Source: Microvirga guangxiensis (GTDB lineage Bacteria; Pseudomonadota; Alphaproteobacteria; Rhizobiales; Beijerinckiaceae). Taken from it: 64,000 nt of DNA. The translations under genes were made by a program, and so were the position numbers. The notes beneath the pieces were generated by a model. The model was not told where the DNA came from, ran no database searches, and saw only the letters and a list, made by a program, of their open reading frames with translations. The stretch spans positions 434,001 through 498,000 of the forward strand of contig NZ_FMVJ01000003.1 in assembly GCF_900102135.1 (NCBI RefSeq). Reading direction: 5' to 3'. Positions 40,640 through 50,260 of the stretch are shown piece by piece (the stretch's first letter is position 1; each line of letters opens with the position of its first letter).

Positions 40640-43203
40640 ACGCACCCGAAAGTCCTCGCTCCTTCGGGCGCAACGAACCTGACTATCCCAATCCGCTACC
40701 CCGGCCGGAGGGAGAGTTCGAAGCTCTGCAAAAAGCCTGGAAGGCACCGAGCGGCCTCAGCTTCATCACGGCCGTCAACAACACCTATGTCGGCCTGTGG
40801 TATATCGGAACGGCTTTTCTGTTCTTCATCCTGGCAGGCATTCTGGCGCTCATCATGCGCGCGCAACTCGCGCTGCCGGAAAGCAATCTCGTCGGGCACG
40901 ATCTCTACAACCAGCTCTTCACCATGCATGGCACGGTGATGATGTTCCTCTTCGCCGTTCCAGCGGTGGAGGCCGCCAGCGTTTATCTGCTGCCGAACAT
41001 GCAGGCCGCCCGCGACCTCCCCTTTCCACGGCTTTCGGCATACGCATTCTGGGCATATTTCGTCGGCGGACTGGTATTCTTCGGGACGATCTTCTTCGGT
41101 CTGGCGCCGAACGGCGGCTGGTTCATGTATCCGCCGCTCACCGGCAGCAAGTATTCGCCGGCAGAGAATGCCGATTGGTGGCTGCTCGGCATCGGCTTCA
41201 TCGAGATCTCGGCCATCGCGGGCGCCATCGAAATCATCGTGGGCGTGATGAAGACACGCGCCGTCGGCATGAGCCTTGACAAGCTGCCGATCTATTCATG
41301 GGCGATGCTCGTTTTCGCCGTCATGATCGTCATCGGCTTTCCCGCGGTCATTCTTGCGACGCTTTTGCTCGAGATGGAACGGGCTTTCGGCTGGCCGTTC
41401 TTTATCGCGGAAAGAGGCGGAGATCCTCTGTTGTGGCAGCACCTGTTCTGGTTCTTCGGCCACCCGGAGGTGTACATCATCTTTCTGCCTGCAACCGGCA
41501 TGGTTTCCATGATCGTGCCGACGATGGCGCAGACGCCGCTAGTTGGGTACCGCCTCATCGTACTCGCTCTCGTCGCCACAGGCTTTCTGTCCTTCGGGTT
41601 GTGGGTTCACCACATGTTCGCGACGGGCCTGCCGAAGATGTCCCTGAGCTTCTTCTCGGCTGCCAGCACGGCGGTTGCGGTGCCGAGCGGTATTCAGGTT
41701 TTCGCCTGGATCGCGACTATCGCGTCCGGGCGCATGAAGCTGACGACGCCATCGCTCTTCATCATCGGTTTCCTCTTCATCTTCACACTCGGCGGCCTCA
41801 CGGGCGTGATGGTGGCGATGGCGCCTTTCGATTGGCAGGCTCATGACAGTTATTTCGTCGTGGCGCATCTTCACTACGTGCTCATCGGCGGCATGGTGTT
41901 CCCGCTCTTTGCTGCGTTCTATTACTGGATGCCGGTAGCCAGTAAGTACCCTCTTTCGGAACGCCTGGGACGCTGGGTCTTCGGCCTCATGTTCCTCGGG
42001 GTGAACGTGACCTTCCTGCCGATGCATATTACCGGCCTTATCGGCATGCCCCGGCGCGTTTATACCTATCCGGTCGGAATGGGATGGGACACGCTCAACG
42101 TCGTTTCGACCATCGGTGCGTTCATGATCGCCGCTGGCGTTGCGATATTCATCTACGACTTGGCGCGCAAGTTTCGGTTCGCCTCGGACGATAATGCCGG
42201 AAACGTCTGGAATGCCAGCACGCTCGAATGGCTTCCGAACGGAAACTATAATACCCGCAGCATACCCGAAGTTGTCAGTAGAGATCCGCTTTGGGATCAG
42301 CCCAATCTGTCGAAGGATGTGGAAGAGGGGCGGTATTATCTGCCTGGAACGGCGACCGGCGGGCGGGAGGCCTTGGTGACGAGCCCCTTCGATGCACGGC
42401 CTCAATATATCCTGCAGGTCCCAGGTCCTGGCTGGCAACCGGTGCTCGCCGCAGTCTTCACGGCTGCCTTCTTCCTGTTGCTGACGGTGAAGTTCGTTCT
42501 TACATCAGTCGTCTGCGGCGTGATCGCTGTCGGATGCGTGATCTGGTGGCTTTGGGAAACCGATCCAGGGCCCGTTCGCCCGCCCGCCGATATCGGCGGT
42601 GGCATCGTCGTGCCTGTCTATGTCACCGGGCCAGCGAACCATTCCTGGTGGGCCATGATCGTTCTCATGGTCGTCGCCGGTATGGTCTTCACCTGCCTGA
42701 TCTTCTCCTATCTCTTCCTCTGGCTCGTGAATCCGGGGGCATGGCCACCGCAAAACGTCCGAATTCCCGAATGGACGTGGCCCTCTCTCGCGGCATTTCT
42801 TTATTGCGGCAGCGCTGTCCTGATCGCTGCCGCGAGCCGGCAACTCCGCGGTGAAGATCGCCGGAGCCCAATCTCTGTTCCAATTTTGATCGGGGTGGCG
42901 CTTCTGTTCTTATGCGGTGGGTCAGCCATCGATCTTTGGGCACAGTGGGGGACGGATCTAAGCCCCTCCGCTCACGCCTATGGTGCAGCAGTTTACGCCA
43001 TCATGTCTCTGCAGATATTCTTTGTCCTGACGACGCTCATCATGGGGGCCTACACAATCGCCCGCTGGCTCGCAAGACGGCTCGACAGCGTGCGGCGGAC
43101 GACCTTCGATAACACCATGCTGTTCTGGTACTACACGGTAGGACAAGGCTTGGTCGCTCTTATCGTAGTCCATTGTTTCCCGCGGTTGACGGGAGGGATC
43201 TGA
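40636..43203 (+). CDS. ctaD: cytochrome c oxidase subunit I-III fusion (caa3)
   Basis: An 855-residue fusion. Residues 1 to about 590 are subunit I with its ligands in MHGTVMMF, GHPEVYIIFLP (CuB His and cross-linked Tyr), HHMFATGL and VAHLHYVLIGG, placing it in family A. From about 595, after a hinge (FDARPQYILQVPGPGWQP), seven more helices follow that match subunit III (HSWWAMIVLMVVAGMVFTCL, QIFFVLTTLIMGAYTIAR). Subunit I-III fusion is known for caa3 and ba3-like oxidases. The Leu in VAHLHYV replaces the Phe more common at that place. Tight overlaps with the subunit II gene and the next small gene. Confidence 0.93.
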   Translation: MNAPESPRSFGRNEPDYPNPLPRPEGEFEALQKAWKAPSGLSFITAVNNTYVGLWYIGTAFLFFILAGILALIMRAQLALPESNLVGHDLYNQLFTMHGTVMMFLFAVPAVEAASVYLLPNMQAARDLPFPRLSAYAFWAYFVGGLVFFGTIFFGLAPNGGWFMYPPLTGSKYSPAENADWWLLGIGFIEISAIAGAIEIIVGVMKTRAVGMSLDKLPIYSWAMLVFAVMIVIGFPAVILATLLLEMERAFGWPFFIAERGGDPLLWQHLFWFFGHPEVYIIFLPATGMVSMIVPTMAQTPLVGYRLIVLALVATGFLSFGLWVHHMFATGLPKMSLSFFSAASTAVAVPSGIQVFAWIATIASGRMKLTTPSLFIIGFLFIFTLGGLTGVMVAMAPFDWQAHDSYFVVAHLHYVLIGGMVFPLFAAFYYWMPVASKYPLSERLGRWVFGLMFLGVNVTFLPMHITGLIGMPRRVYTYPVGMGWDTLNVVSTIGAFMIAAGVAIFIYDLARKFRFASDDNAGNVWNASTLEWLPNGNYNTRSIPEVVSRDPLWDQPNLSKDVEEGRYYLPGTATGGREALVTSPFDARPQYILQVPGPGWQPVLAAVFTAAFFLLLTVKFVLTSVVCGVIAVGCVIWWLWETDPGPVRPPADIGGGIVVPVYVTGPANHSWWAMIVLMVVAGMVFTCLIFSYLFLWLVNPGAWPPQNVRIPEWTWPSLAAFLYCGSAVLIAAASRQLRGEDRRSPISVPILIGVALLFLCGGSAIDLWAQWGTDLSPSAHAYGAAVYAIMSLQIFFVLTTLIMGAYTIARWLARRLDSVRRTTFDNTMLFWYYTVGQGLVALIVVHCFPRLTGGI

Positions 43204-43562
43204 TGAGCGGGAGACGCACGGGACAGGTTCTCCTTATGGTGGCCGGCCTCATTGCGTGGGCAGTTCAATTCACGATCATCTACGCAGTGACGTCGACCCT
43301 GTGCGGTCGCGGGTGGGCAGATGCGGCTTTCCTCGGATTCGAGATTGTCCCGATGACCATCGTCTCAGCGACACTTGTTACGTTTTCTGCGACGCTCCTC
43401 GCTGCCGTCTGGTCCTTCAGGAACCATCGGCGGAAAGGGGAGCAGCCCGTCTCAGGGGCGGACAGTTTCATGAATCATGTCGCAACCCTCATCAATGGCT
43501 TATCGCTCGTTATCATTCTTTGGCATGGAATCTCTGCCTTCATTCTTCCGGCTTGCGCCTAG
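43203..43562 (+). CDS. small multi-helix membrane protein in caa3 operon
   Basis: A 119-residue protein with three hydrophobic helices (about residues 8-29, 40-66 and 92-115). Start at 43203, overlapping the previous stop by one base (TGATG). I do not recognise it. It contains LIAWAVQFTIIYAVTSTLC, found in small oxidase-associated proteins. Its place suggests an accessory subunit or assembly factor of the caa3 oxidase. Confidence 0.7.
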   Translation: MSGRRTGQVLLMVAGLIAWAVQFTIIYAVTSTLCGRGWADAAFLGFEIVPMTIVSATLVTFSATLLAAVWSFRNHRRKGEQPVSGADSFMNHVATLINGLSLVIILWHGISAFILPACA

Positions 43563-43585
43563 TGCCCCATGAGGAGGCTTCGACG

Positions 43586-44113
43586 ATGATCGACTGGCAG
43601 GAAATTTTCGTACCAACGCATCCAATCCATGAGATCATCATTCGTGGGACGTTCACTTATATCTTGCTGTTCCTTATTCTGCGTTTCCTGCTCAAGCGGC
43701 AATCCGGAGTCATCGGCATAGCCGACTTACTTGTGATCGTCCTTATCGCCGACGCCGCCCAAAACGCGATGGCGAGCGAGTACAAATCCATCACTGAAGG
43801 CACAATTCTGATTCTGACAATTGTCTTCTGGAACTACGCAATCGATTGGATCGGATATCGCTTTCCCGCGCTTCAGCGCCTGACAAGGCCTCCACCGCTC
43901 CTTTTGATCAAGAACGGCGAGATGATTTTTCGCAACATGCGCCAAGAGATGATCACGACCGAGGAACTTACCAGTCAGCTGCGCCAGCAGGGCGTCGAGC
44001 ACTGCTCGGAGGTTAAGCTGGCGTATATCGAGGGTGATGGGCGGATCAGCATCATCCGGAAGGACAAGGAAGAAACGGGACAGGCGGATACCGCCATGAA
44101 AGGCGCGCCCTGA
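43586..44113 (+). CDS. DUF421 (YetF/YcaP) family membrane protein
   Basis: A 175-residue protein with three N-terminal helices (about 18-90) and a cytosolic C-terminal domain. Family signs: GTFTYILLFLILRFLLKR, IADLLVIVLIADAAQNAM and PPPLLLIKNGEMIFRNMRQEMITTEEL. The ATG at 43586 follows GAGGAGG. DUF421 proteins have no proven function; related YetF proteins act in spores. It is 23 bases downstream of the caa3 cluster and may be co-transcribed by chance. Confidence 0.88.
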   Translation: MIDWQEIFVPTHPIHEIIIRGTFTYILLFLILRFLLKRQSGVIGIADLLVIVLIADAAQNAMASEYKSITEGTILILTIVFWNYAIDWIGYRFPALQRLTRPPPLLLIKNGEMIFRNMRQEMITTEELTSQLRQQGVEHCSEVKLAYIEGDGRISIIRKDKEETGQADTAMKGAP

Positions 44114-44295
44114 AACGCTTCTCCATGCCAAAAGGCCGAGAGTAGTAATATAAAATCGGTCATCGAGAGGGCTGTTCGACGGGGAGTGAGCGAATTCGAG
44201 ACAGCCGAAAACCTCGTCTCAATCCATGAGATTACATTCTCGTGGGAATAGGACTGTAAAAAGCGTATGATCCTTCAAATGCAAGGGTTTTCGCT

Positions 44296-47007
44296 GTGTA
44301 TCAATCCGGTGACGGCACCCGTGTTCTTGACATCCAGATCGACGCTGACAAAGCGGCGGGCCAAAGTGGTGAGCCGGATTCATCCATTCTGTTTCCCGAC
44401 AACGACCTCCTGTTTACCGCCGATTTCAGGAGATCAGGCTCGGATCTCCTCCTTGAGGGCCCTGAAACGACATCCGTCATCATGGGTTATTTCAGAGGTG
44501 AAAGAAGGGCCAATATTGTAACGCCCGAAGGAGCCGGGCTCAAAGGGGAAACCATTGAGATCCTGGCAGGCCCCGATCCTCCAGGTCGATATGCGCAAGT
44601 GACCGGTGCTGCGCCGGGCCTGGTTCCGATCGGACGCGTCGAGAAAGTGTCAGGATCTGTCACCGTCCTGCGAAACGGCATTCCGATCGATCTTCGGCTC
44701 GGCGATACGGTTGCCAAGGGTGATGTCGTTCAAACCGGCTCGTCCTCGTCATTGACGATCAAACTCAATGACGGAACGGTTTTCAACCTGTCCTCCAGCG
44801 CCCGAATGGTCCTGAACGACATGGTCTATTCGGCGAGTTCGAACGCGAACTCGGCATTATTCACCCTGATACAAGGGCTGATCGGGTTCGTTGCAGGGCA
44901 GGTGGCCAAGACGGGCGATCTCAAGGTCGACACGCCCGTCGCCACCTTGGCGATCCGAGGTACGGCGGTCCAAACGGAGATCACTGCGATCAGCGGCACG
45001 ACGCGTTTTTCGCTCCTCACCGAGCCTGACGGGCGTGTCGGTTCAATCGTCCTTCTGGACAAGAACAATCCATCCCGGATCATAGCGTCCATGTCGGATG
45101 CCCGCGTCGCCACTCTCCTTACCCCGGTGGCAGGCGCCGATCCGTTGATCAGTCAGATTGCAAAGACCAACGACGAAATTCGAACCGAAAGCAGCTTTGT
45201 CAGAGATCTGTTCCAATTCTTCTCCGAGCCAAGTCAAAGAAGAGGCAGCAGCGATCCAGAGGACGCGCCCATCGTTCCTGCGAGCTTGCCTCGGTCCATC
45301 GACGCGTTTGATCAGAGGCAGCTGGCCTTTGTCCCTTTCGCTTTGGAGCGTGTTGAGATTCCTAGCCTGACCATTGCAGTACCTATCTCCGCGCCTGCGC
45401 CGATCCGGGGGACGGCTATCGAGGACGGGCCGGTCGCGAGGCTTGGCGCATTATCCACTGCAGCAAGTAATGAGGCGCCACCACTTGTGCTCGTGCCTGC
45501 AGCATTGCCACCTGGCGTGAGGTACCTTGGCAGTTCGCGAAGTTTCTCACTGGACCCCACGCATCCTGCCTATCAGCACCTGGGGGCGGGTGAGACGGAG
45601 AGCGTGACAGTCGAGTACCGGTTGGCATTCAGTGACGGGTCTGTCGTGCCGGCTTCTGTCACTTGGGTCATCAATGGCAGGAACGATGCTCCCATTGCAG
45701 GCAATGACCGCATTGCAGGCCTTGAGGAAAACGGGCGGACGACGCTTGCGGTGCTTCCCAATGACCGCGATATCGATGGCGATGCTGTGCGAGTGGTCAG
45801 TTGGACATCTCCCTTTGAGGGTTCGCTCAGCCTCGATGATAAAGGAAACCTCGTCTTCGATCCGGGAGATGATTTTGGTGCGCTAAGCCGTGGCGAAACT
45901 GCGACGGTCTCTTTCGCCTATACGATTTCCGACGGCAAAGGGGGGAGTGATACGGCAACCGTAACCCTGCAGGTCAATGGCGAGGGGGCGTTCTCGTCGC
46001 CAGATCAAGCCGCCTCAGATGCAGACATCCTCGATTTTAATGGACAATCGGCTTCGCTTACGATTGAGACGCCGACAGCGACAACAGCCTCAAGTGCAGA
46101 CCTTGAACTGACCATATCGCTTGGATCGGTTCTGCAGCCTCAGATGAATATTCTCTATTTGATTGATGTGTCAGTCAGCACTTCCGACAGATACGAGGGT
46201 GATCCGGTCGGTGATCTGAACGCAGATGGCCGTTTCAATACGATCCTCGACGCAGAAATCGCCACCCTGATGGCCCTGACTGAGAAGGTAAGAGGGCTCG
46301 GTTTCTTTCCTGAGGACGTCTCAGTAACGATCATCCCTTTCAATGGAAGCGCAGATCCAACGGATTCCGGATCCTCCAGCGGTAACGGCGTGAGCGCAGA
46401 GACTTTCAGCCTCGGCCAGACAGGGGACGATGCCATCGGCAACTATCTCAGAAATCTTGATGCAAGTGGAGGGACTGATTTCGCAGATGCGTTGCGTGCA
46501 GCTAACGAACAGCTCCAAAACCTGGATCAGGGAGGCGAGAAGAATATCCTGTATTTTCTCTCGGACGGCAGAGGCCAGGGGAATTTCGGACCGGAGCTTG
46601 CCGAGTTGAACGATCGGTACAACGCAACAATTTCCGCGCTCGGATTCAGTGGCGCCGGGGAGAATGCGCTCGGAATCTTGAATGGAATTGACAATACGGA
46701 TGGGGCGTCCCTGGTGATGTCGCCTGAAGAAGTCGGTGCTTCGGATGTCGGGTCTCCGCTGCAGGGCGGGAAGGTCGCCGATGTCGATCTCTTCCTGAAC
46801 GGCATGGAGATTGCTGGGATCGGACGGGAAGATCTCATTGAGGTCGGAAACGGATGGACCCTGAGCACATCGGTCGATGGTCTGAGACGACTTGTCGGAG
46901 ATGCAAACGAGGTGCAAGCGGTCGTCAGGTTCGAGAGTGGGGAGGTGCTGACCGCCGATCTGACGATCGCTGGAGCGCTGCCCCGCTCGACCGATCTTAT
47001 CCTGTGA
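44296..47007 (+). CDS. FecR-domain protein with cadherin-like and vWA domains
   Basis: A 903-residue extracellular-type protein starting with GTG. Residues 1-110 (FPDNDLLFTADFRRSGSDLL) are an N-terminal region often seen in large secreted rhizobial proteins. Residues 112-233 are a FecR domain (GRVEKVSGSVTVLRNG, KVDTPVATLAIRGTAVQ). Residues about 395-563 contain cadherin/VCBS-like repeats (NDAPIAGNDRIAGLEENG, AYTISDGKGGSDTATVTLQV). Residues 617-800 are a vWA domain with an intact MIDAS (DVSVS and later GGTDFAD) and an inserted EF-hand-like loop DLNADGRFNTILDAE. No classical signal peptide; a type I secretion route is possible. It is followed by a CHASE2 cyclase. Confidence 0.85.
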   Translation: MYQSGDGTRVLDIQIDADKAAGQSGEPDSSILFPDNDLLFTADFRRSGSDLLLEGPETTSVIMGYFRGERRANIVTPEGAGLKGETIEILAGPDPPGRYAQVTGAAPGLVPIGRVEKVSGSVTVLRNGIPIDLRLGDTVAKGDVVQTGSSSSLTIKLNDGTVFNLSSSARMVLNDMVYSASSNANSALFTLIQGLIGFVAGQVAKTGDLKVDTPVATLAIRGTAVQTEITAISGTTRFSLLTEPDGRVGSIVLLDKNNPSRIIASMSDARVATLLTPVAGADPLISQIAKTNDEIRTESSFVRDLFQFFSEPSQRRGSSDPEDAPIVPASLPRSIDAFDQRQLAFVPFALERVEIPSLTIAVPISAPAPIRGTAIEDGPVARLGALSTAASNEAPPLVLVPAALPPGVRYLGSSRSFSLDPTHPAYQHLGAGETESVTVEYRLAFSDGSVVPASVTWVINGRNDAPIAGNDRIAGLEENGRTTLAVLPNDRDIDGDAVRVVSWTSPFEGSLSLDDKGNLVFDPGDDFGALSRGETATVSFAYTISDGKGGSDTATVTLQVNGEGAFSSPDQAASDADILDFNGQSASLTIETPTATTASSADLELTISLGSVLQPQMNILYLIDVSVSTSDRYEGDPVGDLNADGRFNTILDAEIATLMALTEKVRGLGFFPEDVSVTIIPFNGSADPTDSGSSSGNGVSAETFSLGQTGDDAIGNYLRNLDASGGTDFADALRAANEQLQNLDQGGEKNILYFLSDGRGQGNFGPELAELNDRYNATISALGFSGAGENALGILNGIDNTDGASLVMSPEEVGASDVGSPLQGGKVADVDLFLNGMEIAGIGREDLIEVGNGWTLSTSVDGLRRLVGDANEVQAVVRFESGEVLTADLTIAGALPRSTDLIL

Positions 47008-47138
47008 GGATGCATGCTTGGGCCCTCACCCCTCTTCCATCTGCACGGTCATCGACCGGTTCCGCAGGAAAGGAAGGTGACTACTGAAGCAATGACGTGG
47101 AGCCTTGCAGGACAACCCGACTTCAAAGGCCCGCAGCC

Positions 47139-49325
47139 ATGGCCTCTTTCCTGAACAGGTTGCGCCGCTTTGGAGCCGGACGTGTCGTCGGTATCATACT
47201 TCTGACAAGTCTGCTGGGGCTACGGGTCTGGGACCCGGGGCCGGTCGAAGTCATTCGTCTCAAGGCGCTCGACATTTACCAACTCCTGCATCCGCGCCAG
47301 GAACGTCACGATCTTGTCGCGATCATCGATATCGACGAGCAGAGCCTGAGGGCACTTGGCCAGTGGCCATGGCCGCGAACGATCATGGCTGAAATCATTG
47401 AAAAGATCGTTGAAGAGGGCGGAGGAGTCATTGGGTTCGATGTGCTCTTCCCCGAGCCGGATCGTAGTTCGCCCGAGGTCTTTGCTCAGACGTTTCAAGG
47501 GCTCGATGACGCTACAAGGGAAAGCCTTCAGCGCATGCCCGGGAATGACGCCGCCTTCGCTGATGCGATCAAGGCGGCAAAGGTGGTTCTGGGGCAATCC
47601 GGGTATCGTGTCTCAGGCGCTATGCCGAATGTGCCGCCTCCGGTTCAAACAGGGATCGCGAGCTTAGGCCCAGACCCACGTCTCTTCCTCGTCGACTTTC
47701 CTCATCTCTTGCAGAACATTCCCATTCTCGACGAGGCCGCGAGCGGGCATGGCATGTTTTCGATTTCTTCCGACCGCGATGGGGTTTCTCGCCGCGTTCC
47801 TGTCATGGCGGTCGCAAACGGAACCCTCGTTCCTTCGCTCTCGCTCGAGATGCTTCGGGTTTCGACCGGATCAGATACCATTCTCGTCAAATCAGATGCG
47901 AGCGGCATCCGAAGCGTTGGAGTGAGCGACTTCGAAATTCCAACAGACGGCAAAGGCCGGGTGTGGGTTCACTACTCGGCGCCTAAAGTGGGCCGGTATA
48001 TATCTGCGATTGACCTCCTGCAGAACCAAGTGCCCAGCCAAAGGCTCGCTGGCAAGATGGTGTTGATCGGATCCTCCGCGGCAGGACTTCTCGACCTCAA
48101 AGTAACGCCTGTTGATCCGGCGCTGCCAGGAATGGAGCTGCACGCTCAGGTTCTGGAGAACGCTCTCATGAGATCGACATTGAGCCGCCCAAGCTATACG
48201 GCCATCGTCGAGCTTGGGCTCAGCGCTCTGCTCAGCATTCTCCTGATGGTCCAAGCTCCGAAGATGAGCGCCGGCTCACTCCTCGTTCTCGGGGCGGTTC
48301 CTGCTGCCGTGACATTAGGCCTGTCCTGGTATTGCTTTGAAGTTCTCGGAGTGCTGATCGATTTCACCTTCCCGCTGATTTCGAGCTTCTTGGTCTATGC
48401 TCTTCTCGTTTTCACGAATTATGTGACCGTTTCCGCAGATCGCTTTCGGATCAGATCCGCCTTCAGTCAGTATCTTTCCCCCGATCTCGTCGAGCAGCTG
48501 GCGCAGTCGCCGGATAAACTGAAGCTCGGGGGAGAGCAGCGTGAGTTGACCGTGCTCTTCTCGGATGTTCGAGGCTTCACGTCGATCTCGGAACTCTACA
48601 AGGGCGATCCGCAAGGCCTCACGGCTCTCATCAACCGGCTGTTCACGCCGCTTACCCACGATATTATGAATCATCGCGGGACCATCGACAAATACATGGG
48701 CGATGCGATCATGGCATTCTGGAATGCGCCGCTTCCAGATCCTATCCATGAGATCAATGCCTGCAAAGCGGCCTTTGCCATGCTGGAGAGCTTGAAGGCA
48801 CTCAATGTGCAGCGCCGGCAGGAAGCCGAAGAAGGTCGAGAAGCTCCTCCGCTCAATATCGGGATCGGCCTGAATACCGGACTTTGCGTTGTCGGAAACT
48901 TCGGCTCAGACCTCCATTTCAATTATTCGGTTCTAGGCGACACGGTCAATCTGGCATCGCGGCTGGAAGGTCTGACCAAGGAATACGGGTTCCCCATCAT
49001 CATAGGCGAGACGACCGCTCAAGCGGTGCAGGTTCAGTTCGCTGTCCTCGAAATCGACCATCTCCAGGTTAGAGGAAAGCGGGATCTGGAGCGGATCTTC
49101 ACGCTTCTCGGCGATGCTGAAATGGCCGGAAATCCTGACTTCATCGAATTGAAGGAACGGAACCGCGCCATGCTTTCTGCCTATCGAAGCCGGGAATGGG
49201 CGCATGCCCTTGAAATGATCCTTCTCTGTCGAGAGCTGGGGAAAGCCTTCGGCCTCGAAACCTATCATGAGCTTTACATCCAGCGGATCCGGCAGCAGAT
49301 CGACGCCGCGGCATCATCCAGCTGA
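47139..49325 (+). CDS. CHASE2-domain adenylate/guanylate cyclase
   Basis: A protein of about 728 residues. One N-terminal helix, a CHASE2 sensor domain (about 35-330; YQLLHPRQERHDLVAIIDID, DVLFPEPDRSSPEVF, GKMVLIGSSAAGLLDLK), three further helices (about 350-430) and a class III cyclase (about 465-650). The metal Asp residues are in TVLFSDVRGFTS and YMGDAIMAFWN; VLGDTVNLASRLEG supplies the Asn/Arg pair, so the enzyme should be active. The sensor is periplasmic. The ATG at 47139 (MASFLNRL) is chosen; a GTG at 47097 is also in frame. It follows the FecR/vWA protein by 131 bases, a known pairing of FecR and CHASE2-cyclase genes. Confidence 0.9.
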   Translation: MASFLNRLRRFGAGRVVGIILLTSLLGLRVWDPGPVEVIRLKALDIYQLLHPRQERHDLVAIIDIDEQSLRALGQWPWPRTIMAEIIEKIVEEGGGVIGFDVLFPEPDRSSPEVFAQTFQGLDDATRESLQRMPGNDAAFADAIKAAKVVLGQSGYRVSGAMPNVPPPVQTGIASLGPDPRLFLVDFPHLLQNIPILDEAASGHGMFSISSDRDGVSRRVPVMAVANGTLVPSLSLEMLRVSTGSDTILVKSDASGIRSVGVSDFEIPTDGKGRVWVHYSAPKVGRYISAIDLLQNQVPSQRLAGKMVLIGSSAAGLLDLKVTPVDPALPGMELHAQVLENALMRSTLSRPSYTAIVELGLSALLSILLMVQAPKMSAGSLLVLGAVPAAVTLGLSWYCFEVLGVLIDFTFPLISSFLVYALLVFTNYVTVSADRFRIRSAFSQYLSPDLVEQLAQSPDKLKLGGEQRELTVLFSDVRGFTSISELYKGDPQGLTALINRLFTPLTHDIMNHRGTIDKYMGDAIMAFWNAPLPDPIHEINACKAAFAMLESLKALNVQRRQEAEEGREAPPLNIGIGLNTGLCVVGNFGSDLHFNYSVLGDTVNLASRLEGLTKEYGFPIIIGETTAQAVQVQFAVLEIDHLQVRGKRDLERIFTLLGDAEMAGNPDFIELKERNRAMLSAYRSREWAHALEMILLCRELGKAFGLETYHELYIQRIRQQIDAAASSS

Positions 49326-49407
49326 GAAGGGTTGAGCCAGGTGGAGCGCCATGAAATGGCTCAACGCTTGACGATCGCTGCCGGCACAGATGTGACGAAT
49401 GCAGGCC

Positions 49408-49776
49408 TTACGTTGTCAGCTCTGATAAAGACTGTTGAAGTTGAGCGGGATCAATCCGCACCTTCAAAACCGTTCCGCCGAAATCGAGTGCCAGAACAGA
49501 GCCTTCACCATCACGGTGAATCTTTGTGCTCAGAGGCTGCACCGGCACGCTCTTGCTGTGGTTGGGGCCGGCATCCCTGGAGAAGGTCCTGGGCGGCTTG
49601 TCCTTGTGGGTGCGCACCATGTCGCCGAGCAGGTCTGTCAGGATCGGAGTGGAATCGATCACGCTGAAGAGGACTTCATATTCCTTGCCGGTCTCAGTGC
49701 GGATGCCAAGGACGACGATCTCCCCATCGTTCGTCACGTGCACCCGCCAGGCTTTAGATCCAATTCTCTTGACCAT
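49408..49776 (-). CDS. hypothetical protein
   Basis: A 122-residue soluble protein with no domain that I can name. Beta-rich pattern: AWRVHVTNDGEIVVLGIRT, EYEVLFSVIDSTPILTDLLG, VLALDFGGTVLKVRI, with a basic, Ser/Pro-rich middle. Codon use resembles its neighbours and the frame is closed by clear start and stop codons. It lies in reverse between the cyclase and the alicyclic acid cluster. Confidence 0.5.
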   Translation of the reverse strand: MVKRIGSKAWRVHVTNDGEIVVLGIRTETGKEYEVLFSVIDSTPILTDLLGDMVRTHKDKPPRTFSRDAGPNHSKSVPVQPLSTKIHRDGEGSVLALDFGGTVLKVRIDPAQLQQSLSELTT

Positions 49777-50260
49777 CGTCGTCTTTCCCGATGCAACTCT
49801 TCATCCGGATCGGTTTGCCACGATAATGTGATGACCGCCAGACCTGCCCGGGGCGTTCGGCGCTAACAGCACATATACTCCGTTCGTAAGCTGGCTGCGG
49901 GGCTGGCTAGTACATGGCGAATGAGCAGCGAGCGGGTGTATGGGATACGCTTGCACTGATGCTGATAAATAAAGGATTGTATCAGGAAAAATAGTAACCT
50001 CGTAATATACTCTGGGTAGTTTTACAGAATAATTATTCAAGTATAGAGAAATTATCTTAAATAAATCAAAAGATATTTTATATTCTGCTAGCTTGGGCCT
50101 GTTATCCATTGAAATGGACTTTTGGTCCATGGAAAAGCTAAGTTAATTGATGCCAAGTTCATAATTAGGAAGCCTTGCTCGGCTCTTGGCGCAAGCCGCG
50201 ATATGACAATGCATTGACATTTAATTGAAGGCCGATAATCTCCTCATTGGAGAAACGAAG
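49777..50260. other. intergenic, with an AT-rich island
   Basis: 484 bases without a supported gene. From about 49965 to 50115 the DNA is clearly A/T-rich (runs such as AATAATTATTC and AAATAAATC), unlike the rest of the window. A 109-codon open frame on the minus strand (49801-50130) crosses it but its composition is not that of a real protein. The promoter of the alicyclic acid genes lies at its right end, with a palindrome at 50203. Confidence 0.5.
50203..50220. promoter_or_regulatory. 18-bp palindrome, candidate BadR operator
   Basis: ATGACAATGCATTGACAT: eight of nine base pairs match across the centre. It includes TTGACA of a possible -35 box and lies 41 bases before the first acyl-CoA dehydrogenase start. 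Related half-sites occur at 54833 and 60801. Confidence 0.5.

Noticed and set aside
44267..44521. 84-codon frame beginning with ATG ahead of the FecR gene
   Set aside because: It lies out of frame inside the FecR gene, whose own GTG frame continues for 903 residues with clear domains.
49801..50130. 109-codon minus-strand frame across the A/T-rich island
   Set aside because: No ribosome site, composition changes abruptly mid-frame, no resemblance to a protein family.
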